64,000 nucleotides of DNA, from NCBI GenBank assembly GCA_022577435.1, contig JAKOON010000107.1:22501-86500 (forward strand), read 5' to 3'. The position numbers and the translations under genes were made by a program. This DNA comes from Embiotoca jacksoni. Its lineage: Eukaryota; Chordata; Actinopteri; Embiotocidae. Position 1 is the first letter of the stretch. Every line of letters begins with the position of its first letter. Shown piece by piece: positions 1 through 12,140 of this stretch. The notes below the pieces were generated by a model. That model was not told the DNA's origin. It worked only from the letters and a program-made list of their open reading frames with translations, and searched no databases.

Positions 1-2190
1 TTAACGTATGAATCGCTGGAGGACATTTTAACGTATGAATCGCTGGAGGACATTTTAACGTATGAATCGCTGGAGGACGTTTTAACGTAGGAATCGCTGG
101 AGAACGTTTTAACGTATGAATCGCTGGATGAAGTTTTAACGTAGGAATCGCTGGAGAACGTTTTAACGTAGGAATCGCTGGAGAGCATTTTAATGTAGGA
201 ATCGCTGGATGAAGTTTTAACGTAGGAATCGCTGGAGAACGTTTTAACGTATGAATCGCTGGATGAAGTTTTAACGTATGAATCGCTGGAGGAAGTTTTA
301 ATGTAGGAATCGCTGGAGGAAGTTTTAACGCATGAATCGCTGGAGGACGTTTTAACGTATGAATCGCTGGAGGAAGTTTTAACGTACAAATCGCTGGAGG
401 AAGTTTTAACATAGGAATCGCTGGAGGAAGTTTTAACGTAGGAATCGCTGGAGGAAGTTTTAACGCAGGAATCGCTGGAGGGCGTTTTAACGTATGAATC
501 GCTGGAGGAAGTTTTAACGTATGAATCGCTGGAGGGCGTTTTAACGTATGAATCGCTGGAGGAAGTTTTAACGTAGGAATCGCTGGAGGAAGTTTTAACG
601 AAGGAATCGCTGGAGGAAGTTTTAACGTATGAATCGCTGGAGGACGTTTTAACGTAGGAATCGCTGGAGGAAGTTTTAACGTAGGAATCGCTGGAGGAAG
701 TTTTAACGTAGGAATCGCTGGAGGAAGTTTTAACGTAGGAATCGGTGGAGGAAGTTTTAACGTAGGAATCGCTGGAGGAAGTTTTAACGTATGAATCGCT
801 GGAGGACGTTTTAACGTAGGAATCGCTGGAGGAAGTTTTAACGTAGGAATCGCTGGAGGAAGTTTTAACGTATGAATCGCTGGAGGAAGTTTTAACGTAT
901 GAATCGCTGGAGGACATTTTAACGTATGAATCGCTGGAGGACATTTTAACGTATGAATCGCTGGAGGACGTTTTAACGTAGGAATCGCTGGAGAACGTTT
1001 TAACGTATGAATCGCTGGATGAAGTTTTAACGTAGGAATCGCTGGAGAACGTTTTAACGTAGGAATCGCTGGAGAGCATTTTAATGTAGGAATCGCTGGA
1101 TGAAGTTTTAACGTAGGAATCGCTGGAGAACGTTTTAACGTATGAATCGCTGGATGAAGTTTTAACGTAGGAATCGCTGGAGAACGTTTTAACGTATGAA
1201 TCGCTGGAGGAAGTTTTAACGTACGAATCGCTGAAGAGCATTTTAACGTAGGAATCGCTGGAGGAAGTTTGAACGTAGGAATCGCTGGAGGACGTTTTAA
1301 CGTAGGAATCGCTGGAGGAAGTTTTAACGTAGGAATCGCTGGAGGAAGTTTTAACGTATGAATCGCTGGAGGAAGTTTTAACGTAGGAATCGCTGGAGGA
1401 AGTTTTAACGTAGGAATCGCTGGAGGAAGTTTTAACGTAGGAATCGCTGGAGGAAGTTTTAACGTACGAATCGCTGGAGGACGTTTTAACGTATGAATCG
1501 CTGGAGGAAGTTTTAACGTAGGAATCGCTGGAGGAAGTTTTAACGTACGAATCGCTGGAGGAAGTTTTAACGTACGAATCGCTGGAGGACGTTTTAACGT
1601 AGGAATCGCTGGAGGAAGTTTTAACGTAGGAATCGCTGGAGGAAGTTTTAACGTATGAATCGCTGGAGGACATTTTAACGTATGAATCGCTGGAGGACAT
1701 TTTAACGTATGAATCGCTGGAGGACGTTTTAACGTAGGAATCGCTGGAGGACGTTTTAACGTACGTATCGCTGGAGGACGTTTTAACGTACGAATCGCTG
1801 GAGGACGTTTTAACGTATGAATCGCTGGAGGAAGTTTTGACGTAGGAATCGCTGGAGGACGTTTTAACGTATGAATCGCTGGAGGAAGTTTTAACGTAGG
1901 AATCGCTGGAGGAAGTTTTAACGTAGGAATCGCTGGAGGAAGTTTTAACGTAGGAATCGCTGGAGGAAGTTTTAACGTATGAATCGCTGGAGGAAGTTTT
2001 AACGTAGGAATCGCTGGAGGAAGTTTTAACGTAGGAATCGCTGGAGGACGTTTTAACGTAGGAATCGCTGGAGGAAGTTTAAACGTAGGAATCGCTGGAG
2101 GAAGTTTTAACGTATGAATCGCTGGAGGACATTTTAACGTATGAATCGCTGGAGGACATTTTAACGTATGAATCGCTGGAGGACGTTTTA
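1..2190. repeat. Higher-order copy A1 (4.3-kb family)
   Basis: This segment matches 4,321-6,510 unit for unit at an offset of 4,320 bp (160 units). The first several 60-base rows are identical. Copy A2 has one extra unit just before its AACGAAGG unit (601 here, 4948 there). A1 has one extra unit, of the GTACGTATC form, near 1,762. The two changes cancel, so the GTTTAAAC marker is again exactly 4,320 bp apart (2077 and 6397). The left end is cut by the window edge. Confidence 0.85.
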
Positions 2191-3635
2191 ACGTAGGAAT
2201 CGCTGGAGGACGTTTTAACGTACGTATCGCTGGAGGACGTTTTAACGTACGAATCGCTGGAGGACGTTTTAACGTACGAATCGCTGGAGGACGTTTTAAC
2301 GTATGAATCGCTGGAGGAAGTTTTGACGTAGGAATCGCTGGAGGACGTTTTAACGTATGAATCGCTGGAGGAAGTTTTAACGTAGGAATCGCTGGAGGAA
2401 GTTTTAACGTAGGAATCGCTGGAGGAAGTTTTAACGTATGAATCGCTGGAGGACATTTTAACGTATGAATCGCTGGAGGACATTTTAACGTATGAATCGC
2501 TGGAGGACGTTTTAACGTAGGAATCGCTGGAGAACGTTTTAACGTATGAATCGCTGGATGAAGTTTTAACGTAGGAATCGCTGGAGAACGTTTTAACGTA
2601 GGAATCGCTGGAGAGCATTTTAATGTAGGAATCGCTGGATGAAGTTTTAACGTAGGAATCGCTGGAGAACGTTTTAACGTATGAATCGCTGGATGAAGTT
2701 TTAACGTAGGAATCGCTGGAGAACGTTTTAACGTATGAATCGCTGGAGGAAGTTTTAACGTACGAATCGCTGAAGAGCATTTTAACGTAGGAATCGCTGG
2801 AGGAAGTTTGAACGTAGGAATCGCTGGAGGACGTTTTAACGTAGGAATCGCTGGAGGAAGTTTTAACGTATGAATCGCTGGAGGAAGTTTTAACGTAGGA
2901 ATCGCTGGAGGAAGTTTTAACGTAGGAATCGCTGGAGGAAGTTTTAACGTAGGAATCGCTGGAGGAAGTTTTAACGTACGAATCGCTGGAGGACGTTTTA
3001 ACGTACGAATCGCTGGAGGAAGTTTTAACGTACGAATCGCTGGAGGAAGTTTTAACGTACGAATCGCTGGAGGAAGTTTTAACGTACGAATCGCTGGAGG
3101 ACGTTTTAACGTAGGAATCGCTGGAGGAAGTTTTAACGTAGGAATCGCTGGAGGAAGTTTTAACGTATGAATCGCTGGAGGACGTTTTAACGTATGAATC
3201 GCTGGAGGACATTTTAACGTACGAATCGCTGGAGGACGTTTTAACGTAGGAATCGCTGGAGGACGTTTTAACGTACGTATCGCTGGAGGACGTTTTAACG
3301 TACGAATCGCTGGAGGACGTTTTAACGTACGAATCGCTGGAGGACGTTTTAACGTATGAATCGCTGGAGGAAGTTTTGACGTAGGAATCGCTGGAGGACG
3401 TTTTAACGTATGAATCGCTGGAGGAAGTTTTAACGTAGGAATCGCTGGAGGAAGTTTTAACGTATGAATCGCTGGAGGAAGTTTTAACGTAGGAATCGCT
3501 GGAGGAAGTTTTAACGTAGGAATCGCTGGAGGAAGTTTTAACGTAGGAATCGCTGGAGGAAGTTTTAACGTACGAATCGCTGGAGGACGTTTTAACGTAT
3601 GAATCGCTGGAGGAAGTTTTAACGTAGGAATCGCT
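1780..3635. repeat. 315-unit-spaced copy, left member
   Basis: This matches 10,285-12,140 at an offset of 8,505 bp (315 units). Checked markers are GTTTAAAC (2077 and 10582), CTGAAGAGC (2761 and 11266) and a TATG unit ahead of a GGACATT-TACG pair (3193 and 11698). The match begins at the TACG unit near 1,789 and ends near 3,635, where GGACG replaces GGAAG in a TAGG unit. Confidence 0.8.
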
Positions 3636-4320
3636 GGAGGACGTTTTAACGTATGAATCGCTGGAGGAAGTTTTGACGTAGGAATCGCTGGAGGACGTTT
3701 TAACGTATGAATCGCTGGAGGAAGTTTTGACGTAGGAATCGCTGGAGGACGTTTTAACGTATGAATCGCTGGAGGAAGTTTTAACGTAGGAATCGCTGGA
3801 GGAAGTTTTAACGTAGGAATCGCTGGAGGAAGTTTTAACGTAGGAATCGCTGGAGGAAGTTTTAACGTATGAATCGCTGGAGGAAGTTTTAACGTAGGAA
3901 TCGCTGGAGGAAGTTTTAACGTAGGAATCGCTGGAGGACGTTTTAACGTAGGAATCGCTGGAGGAAGTTTTAACGTAGGAATCGCTGGAGGAAGTTTTAA
4001 CGTATGAATCGCTGGAGGACGTTTTAACGTATGAATCGCTGGAGGACATTTTAACGTTTGAATCGCTGGAGGACGTTTTAACGTAGGAATCGCTGGAGGA
4101 CGTTTTAACGTACGTATCGCTGGAGGACGTTTTAACGTACGAATCGCTGGAGGACGTTTTAACGTACGAATCGCTGGAGGACGTTTTAACGTATGAATCG
4201 CTGGAGGAAGTTTTGACGTAGGAATCGCTGGAGGACGTTTTAACGTATGAATCGCTGGAGGAAGTTTTAACGTAGGAATCGCTGGAGAAAGTTTTAACGT
4301 AGGAATCGCTGGAGGAAGTT

Positions 4321-6510
4321 TTAACGTATGAATCGCTGGAGGACATTTTAACGTATGAATCGCTGGAGGACATTTTAACGTATGAATCGCTGGAGGACGT
4401 TTTAACGTAGGAATCGCTGGAGAACGTTTTAACGTATGAATCGCTGGATGAAGTTTTAACGTAGGAATCGCTGGAGAACGTTTTAACGTAGGAATCGCTG
4501 GAGAGCATTTTAATGTAGGAATCGCTGGATGAAGTTTTAACGTAGGAATCGCTGGAGAACGTTTTAACGTATGAATCGCTGGATGAAGTTTTAACGTATG
4601 AATCGCTGGAGGAAGTTTTAATGTAGGAATCGCTGGAGGAAGTTTTAACGCATGAATCGCTGGAGGACGTTTTAACGTATGAATCGCTGGAGGAAGTTTT
4701 AACGTACAAATCGCTGGAGGAAGTTTTAACATAGGAATCGCTGGAGGAAGTTTTAACGTAGGAATCGCTGGAGGAAGTTTTAACGCAGGAATCGCTGGAG
4801 GGCGTTTTAACGTATGAATCGCTGGAGGAAGTTTTAACGTATGAATCGCTGGAGGGCGTTTTAACGTATGAATCGCTGGAGGAAGTTTTAACGTAGGAAT
4901 CGCTGGAGGAAGTTTTAACGTAGGAATCGCTGGAGGAAGTTTTAACGAAGGAATCGCTGGAGGAAGTTTTAACGTATGAATCGCTGGAGGACGTTTTAAC
5001 GTAGGAATCGCTGGAGGAAGTTTTAACGTAGGAATCGCTGGAGGAAGTTTTAACGTAGGAATCGCTGGAGGAAGTTTTAACGTAGGAATCGCTGGAGGAA
5101 GTTTTAACGTAGGAATCGCTGGAGGAAGTTTTAACGTATGAATCGCTGGAGGACGTTTTAACGTAGGAATCGCTGGAGGAAGTTTTAACGTAGGAATCGC
5201 TGGAGGAAGTTTTAACGTATGAATCGCTGGAGGAAGTTTTAACGTATGAATCGCTGGAGGACATTTTAACGTATGAATCGCTGGAGGACATTTTAACGTA
5301 TGAATCGCTGGAGGACGTTTTAACGTAGGAATCGCTGGAGAACGTTTTAACGTATGAATCGCTGGATGAAGTTTTAACGTAGGAATCGCTGGAGAACGTT
5401 TTAACGTAGGAATCGCTGGAGAGCATTTTAATGTAGGAATCGCTGGATGAAGTTTTAACGTAGGAATCGCTGGAGAACGTTTTAACGTATGAATCGCTGG
5501 ATGAAGTTTTAACGTAGGAATCGCTGGAGAACGTTTTAACGTATGAATCGCTGGAGGAAGTTTTAACGTACGAATCGCTGAAGAGCATTTTAACGTAGGA
5601 ATCGCTGGAGGAAGTTTGAACGTAGGAATCGCTGGAGGACGTTTTAACGTAGGAATCGCTGGAGGAAGTTTTAACGTAGGAATCGCTGGAGGAAGTTTTA
5701 ACGTATGAATCGCTGGAGGAAGTTTTAACGTAGGAATCGCTGGAGGAAGTTTTAACGTAGGAATCGCTGGAGGAAGTTTTAACGTAGGAATCGCTGGAGG
5801 AAGTTTTAACGTACGAATCGCTGGAGGACGTTTTAACGTATGAATCGCTGGAGGAAGTTTTAACGTAGGAATCGCTGGAGGAAGTTTTAACGTACGAATC
5901 GCTGGAGGAAGTTTTAACGTACGAATCGCTGGAGGACGTTTTAACGTAGGAATCGCTGGAGGAAGTTTTAACGTAGGAATCGCTGGAGGAAGTTTTAACG
6001 TATGAATCGCTGGAGGACATTTTAACGTATGAATCGCTGGAGGACATTTTAACGTATGAATCGCTGGAGGACGTTTTAACGTACGAATCGCTGGAGGACG
6101 TTTTAACGTACGAATCGCTGGAGGACGTTTTAACGTATGAATCGCTGGAGGAAGTTTTGACGTAGGAATCGCTGGAGGACGTTTTAACGTATGAATCGCT
6201 GGAGGAAGTTTTAACGTAGGAATCGCTGGAGGAAGTTTTAACGTAGGAATCGCTGGAGGAAGTTTTAACGTAGGAATCGCTGGAGGAAGTTTTAACGTAT
6301 GAATCGCTGGAGGAAGTTTTAACGTAGGAATCGCTGGAGGAAGTTTTAACGTAGGAATCGCTGGAGGACGTTTTAACGTAGGAATCGCTGGAGGAAGTTT
6401 AAACGTAGGAATCGCTGGAGGAAGTTTTAACGTATGAATCGCTGGAGGACATTTTAACGTATGAATCGCTGGAGGACATTTTAACGTATGAATCGCTGGA
6501 GGACGTTTTA
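4321..6510. repeat. Higher-order copy A2 (4.3-kb family)
   Basis: This is the second copy of the segment seen at 1-2,190. It matches a third copy starting at 8,533 at an offset of 4,212 bp (156 units). Matched markers are TACAAATC at 4705 and 8917 and CTGAAGAGC at 5569 and 9781. The offset falls to 4,185 bp (155 units) by the GTTTAAAC marker (6397 and 10582), because A3 lacks one TACG unit near 10,100. Similarity to copy A1 ends near 6,510. Confidence 0.85.
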
Positions 6511-7323
6511 ACGTATGAATCGCTGGAGGAAGTTTTAACGTAGGAATCGCTGGAGGACGTTTTAACGTATGAATCGCTGGAGGAAGTTTTGACGTAGGAA
6601 TCGCTGGAGGACGTTTTAACGTATGAATCGCTGGAGGAAGTTTTGACGTAGGAATCGCTGGAGGACGTTTTAACGTATGAATCGCTGGAGGAAGTTTTAA
6701 CGTAGGAATCGCTGGAGGAAGTTTTAACGTAGGAATCGCTGGAGGAAGTTTTAACGTAGGAATCGCTGGAGGAAGTTTTAACGTAGGAATCGCTGGAGGA
6801 CGTTTTAACGTAGGAATCGCTGGAGGAAGTTTTAACGTAGGAATCGCTGGAGGACGTTTTAACGTAGGAATCGCTGGAGGAAGTTTTAACGTAGGAATCG
6901 CTGGAGGAAGTTTTAACGTATGAATCGCTGGAGGACGTTTTAACGTAGGAATCGCTGGAGGAAGTTTTAACGTAGGAATCGCTGGAGGACGTTTTAACGT
7001 AGGAATCGCTGGAGGACGTTTTAACGTATGAATCGCTGGAGGACATTTTAACGTTTGAATCGCTGGAGGACGTTTTAACGTAGGAATCGCTGGAGGACGT
7101 TTTAACGTACGTATCGCTGGAGGACGTTTTAACGTACGAATCGCTGGAGGACGTTTTAACGTACGAATCGCTGGAGGACGTTTTAACGTAGGAATCGCTG
7201 GAGGAAGTTTTGACGTAGGAATCGCTGGAGGAAGTTTTAACGTATGAATCGCTGGAGGACATTTTAACGTATGAATCGCTGGAGGACATTTTAACGTATG
7301 AATCGCTGGAGGACGTTTTAACG

Positions 7324-8450
7324 TAGGAATCGCTGGAGAACGTTTTAACGTATGAATCGCTGGATGAAGTTTTAACGTAGGAATCGCTGGAGAACGTTTT
7401 AACGTAGGAATCGCTGGAGAGCATTTTAATGTAGGAATCGCTGGATGAAGTTTTAACGTAGGAATCGCTGGAGAACGTTTTAACGTATGAATCGCTGGAT
7501 GAAGTTTTAACGTATGAATCGCTGGAGGAAGTTTTAATGTAGGAATCGCTGGAGGAAGTTTTAACGCATGAATCGCTGGAGGACGTTTTAACGTATGAAT
7601 CGCTGGAGGAAGTTTTAACGTACAAATCGCTGGAGGAAGTTTTAACATAGGAATCGCTGGAGGAAGTTTTAACGTAGGAATCGCTGGAGGAAGTTTTAAC
7701 GCAGGAATCGCTGGAGGGCGTTTTAACGTATGAATCGCTGGAGGAAGTTTTAACGTATGAATCGCTGGAGGGCGTTTTAACGTATGAATCGCTGGAGGAA
7801 GTTTTAACGTAGGAATCGCTGGAGGAAGTTTTAACGTAGGAATCGCTGGAGGAAGTTTTAACGAAGGAATCGCTGGAGGAAGTTTTAACGTATGAATCGC
7901 TGGAGGACGTTTTAACGTAGGAATCGCTGGAGAACGTTTTAACGTATGAATCGCTGGATGAAGTTTTAACGTAGGAATCGCTGGAGAACGTTTTAACGTA
8001 GGAATCGCTGGAGAGCATTTTAATGTAGGAATCGCTGGATGAAGTTTTAACGTAGGAATCGCTGGAGAACGTTTTAACGTATGAATCGCTGGATGAAGTT
8101 TTAACGTATGAATCGCTGGAGGAAGTTTTAATGTAGGAATCGCTGGAGGAAGTTTTAACGCATGAATCGCTGGAGGACGTTTTAACGTATGAATCGCTGG
8201 AGGAAGTTTTAACGTACAAATCGCTGGAGGAAGTTTTAACATAGGAATCGCTGGAGGAAGTTTTAACGTAGGAATCGCTGGAGGAAGTTTTAACGCAGGA
8301 ATCGCTGGAGGGCGTTTTAACGTATGAATCGCTGGAGGAAGTTTTAACGTATGAATCGCTGGAGGGCGTTTTAACGTATGAATCGCTGGAGGAAGTTTTA
8401 ACGTAGGAATCGCTGGAGGAAGTTTTGACGTAGGAATCGCTGGAGGACGT
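7324..8450. repeat. 22-unit (594-bp) tandem duplication
   Basis: The run that opens with a GAGAACG unit, passes through CTGGATGAAG and TACAAATC units and ends with GGAGGGCG units occurs twice in a row. It begins at 7324 and again at 7918, exactly 594 bp (22 units) later. The TACAAATC units at 7621 and 8215 keep the same spacing. The same run also occurs in the 4.3-kb copies, so this is a local secondary duplication. Confidence 0.8.
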
Positions 8451-8532
8451 TTTAACGTATGAATCGCTGGAGGAAGTTTTAACGTAGGAATCGCTGGAGG
8501 AAGTTTTAACGTAGGAATCGCTGGAGGAAGTT

Positions 8533-10690
8533 TTAACGTATGAATCGCTGGAGGACATTTTAACGTATGAATCGCTGGAGGACATTTTAACGTATGAATC
8601 GCTGGAGGACGTTTTAACGTAGGAATCGCTGGAGAACGTTTTAACGTATGAATCGCTGGATGAAGTTTTAACGTAGGAATCGCTGGAGAACGTTTTAACG
8701 TAGGAATCGCTGGAGAGCATTTTAATGTAGGAATCGCTGGATGAAGTTTTAACGTAGGAATCGCTGGAGAACGTTTTAACGTATGAATCGCTGGATGAAG
8801 TTTTAACGTATGAATCGCTGGAGGAAGTTTTAATGTAGGAATCGCTGGAGGAAGTTTTAACGCATGAATCGCTGGAGGACGTTTTAACGTATGAATCGCT
8901 GGAGGAAGTTTTAACGTACAAATCGCTGGAGGAAGTTTTAACATAGGAATCGCTGGAGGAAGTTTTAACGTAGGAATCGCTGGAGGAAGTTTTAACGCAG
9001 GAATCGCTGGAGGGCGTTTTAACGTATGAATCGCTGGAGGAAGTTTTAACGTATGAATCGCTGGAGGGCGTTTTAACGTATGAATCGCTGGAGGAAGTTT
9101 TAACGTAGGAATCGCTGGAGGAAGTTTTAACGTAGGAATCGCTGGAGGAAGTTTTAACGAAGGAATCGCTGGAGGAAGTTTTAACGTATGAATCGCTGGA
9201 GGACGTTTTAACGTAGGAATCGCTGGAGGAAGTTTTAACGTAGGAATCGCTGGAGGAAGTTTTAACGTAGGAATCGCTGGAGGAAGTTTTAACGTAGGAA
9301 TCGCTGGAGGAAGTTTTAACGTAGGAATCGCTGGAGGAAGTTTTAACGTATGAATCGCTGGAGGACGTTTTAACGTAGGAATCGCTGGAGGAAGTTTTAA
9401 CGTAGGAATCGCTGGAGGAAGTTTTAACGTATGAATCGCTGGAGGAAGTTTTAACGTATGAATCGCTGGAGGACATTTTAACGTATGAATCGCTGGAGGA
9501 CATTTTAACGTATGAATCGCTGGAGGACGTTTTAACGTAGGAATCGCTGGAGAACGTTTTAACGTATGAATCGCTGGATGAAGTTTTAACGTAGGAATCG
9601 CTGGAGAACGTTTTAACGTAGGAATCGCTGGAGAGCATTTTAATGTAGGAATCGCTGGATGAAGTTTTAACGTAGGAATCGCTGGAGAACGTTTTAACGT
9701 ATGAATCGCTGGATGAAGTTTTAACGTAGGAATCGCTGGAGAACGTTTTAACGTATGAATCGCTGGAGGAAGTTTTAACGTACGAATCGCTGAAGAGCAT
9801 TTTAACGTAGGAATCGCTGGAGGAAGTTTGAACGTAGGAATCGCTGGAGGACGTTTTAACGTAGGAATCGCTGGAGGAAGTTTTAACGTAGGAATCGCTG
9901 GAGGAAGTTTTAACGTATGAATCGCTGGAGGAAGTTTTAACGTAGGAATCGCTGGAGGAAGTTTTAACGTAGGAATCGCTGGAGGAAGTTTTAACGTAGG
10001 AATCGCTGGAGGAAGTTTTAACGTACGAATCGCTGGAGGACGTTTTAACGTATGAATCGCTGGAGGAAGTTTTAACGTAGGAATCGCTGGAGGAAGTTTT
10101 AACGTACGAATCGCTGGAGGACGTTTTAACGTAGGAATCGCTGGAGGAAGTTTTAACGTAGGAATCGCTGGAGGAAGTTTTAACGTATGAATCGCTGGAG
10201 GACATTTTAACGTATGAATCGCTGGAGGACATTTTAACGTATGAATCGCTGGAGGACGTTTTAACGTACGAATCGCTGGAGGACGTTTTAACGTACGAAT
10301 CGCTGGAGGACGTTTTAACGTATGAATCGCTGGAGGAAGTTTTGACGTAGGAATCGCTGGAGGACGTTTTAACGTATGAATCGCTGGAGGAAGTTTTAAC
10401 GTAGGAATCGCTGGAGGAAGTTTTAACGTAGGAATCGCTGGAGGAAGTTTTAACGTAGGAATCGCTGGAGGAAGTTTTAACGTATGAATCGCTGGAGGAA
10501 GTTTTAACGTAGGAATCGCTGGAGGAAGTTTTAACGTAGGAATCGCTGGAGGACGTTTTAACGTAGGAATCGCTGGAGGAAGTTTAAACGTAGGAATCGC
10601 TGGAGGAAGTTTTAACGTATGAATCGCTGGAGGACATTTTAACGTATGAATCGCTGGAGGACATTTTAACGTATGAATCGCTGGAGGACG
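8533..10690. repeat. Higher-order copy A3 (4.3-kb family)
   Basis: This is the third copy of the block-A segment, matched to A2 by the CATT-CATT opening units, the TACAAATC unit at 8917, the AACGAAGG unit near 9,160, the CTGAAGAGC unit at 9781 and the GTTTAAAC marker at 10582. It differs from A2 by loss of one unit near 10,100 and by a few substitutions. Its right end passes into a segment that instead matches 1,780-3,635. Confidence 0.8.
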
Positions 10691-12140
10691 TTTTAACGTA
10701 GGAATCGCTGGAGGACGTTTTAACGTACGTATCGCTGGAGGACGTTTTAACGTACGAATCGCTGGAGGACGTTTTAACGTACGAATCGCTGGAGGACGTT
10801 TTAACGTATGAATCGCTGGAGGAAGTTTTGACGTAGGAATCGCTGGAGGACGTTTTAACGTATGAATCGCTGGAGGAAGTTTTAACGTAGGAATCGCTGG
10901 AGGAAGTTTTAACGTAGGAATCGCTGGAGGAAGTTTTAACGTATGAATCGCTGGAGGACATTTTAACGTATGAATCGCTGGAGGACATTTTAACGTATGA
11001 ATCGCTGGAGGACGTTTTAACGTAGGAATCGCTGGAGAACGTTTTAACGTATGAATCGCTGGATGAAGTTTTAACGTAGGAATCGCTGGAGAACGTTTTA
11101 ACGTAGGAATCGCTGGAGAGCATTTTAATGTAGGAATCGCTGGATGAAGTTTTAACGTAGGAATCGCTGGAGAACGTTTTAACGTATGAATCGCTGGATG
11201 AAGTTTTAACGTAGGAATCGCTGGAGAACGTTTTAACGTATGAATCGCTGGAGGAAGTTTTAACGTACGAATCGCTGAAGAGCATTTTAACGTAGGAATC
11301 GCTGGAGGAAGTTTGAACGTAGGAATCGCTGGAGGACGTTTTAACGTAGGAATCGCTGGAGGAAGTTTTAACGTATGAATCGCTGGAGGAAGTTTTAACG
11401 TAGGAATCGCTGGAGGAAGTTTTAACGTAGGAATCGCTGGAGGAAGTTTTAACGTAGGAATCGCTGGAGGAAGTTTTAACGTACGAATCGCTGGAGGACG
11501 TTTTAACGTACGAATCGCTGGAGGAAGTTTTAACGTACGAATCGCTGGAGGAAGTTTTAACGTACGAATCGCTGGAGGAAGTTTTAACGTACGAATCGCT
11601 GGAGGACGTTTTAACGTAGGAATCGCTGGAGGAAGTTTTAACGTAGGAATCGCTGGAGGAAGTTTTAACGTATGAATCGCTGGAGGACGTTTTAACGTAT
11701 GAATCGCTGGAGGACATTTTAACGTACGAATCGCTGGAGGACGTTTTAACGTAGGAATCGCTGGAGGACGTTTTAACGTACGTATCGCTGGAGGACGTTT
11801 TAACGTACGAATCGCTGGAGGACGTTTTAACGTACGAATCGCTGGAGGACGTTTTAACGTATGAATCGCTGGAGGAAGTTTTGACGTAGGAATCGCTGGA
11901 GGACGTTTTAACGTATGAATCGCTGGAGGAAGTTTTAACGTAGGAATCGCTGGAGGAAGTTTTAACGTATGAATCGCTGGAGGAAGTTTTAACGTAGGAA
12001 TCGCTGGAGGAAGTTTTAACGTAGGAATCGCTGGAGGAAGTTTTAACGTAGGAATCGCTGGAGGAAGTTTTAACGTACGAATCGCTGGAGGACGTTTTAA
12101 CGTATGAATCGCTGGAGGAAGTTTTAACGTAGGAATCGCT
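10285..12140. repeat. 315-unit-spaced copy, right member
   Basis: This is the second copy of the 1,780-3,635 segment, 8,505 bp away. It overlaps the end of the third 4.3-kb copy. Block A is therefore a mosaic of overlapping amplifications, not a clean series of one higher-order unit. Confidence 0.8.
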
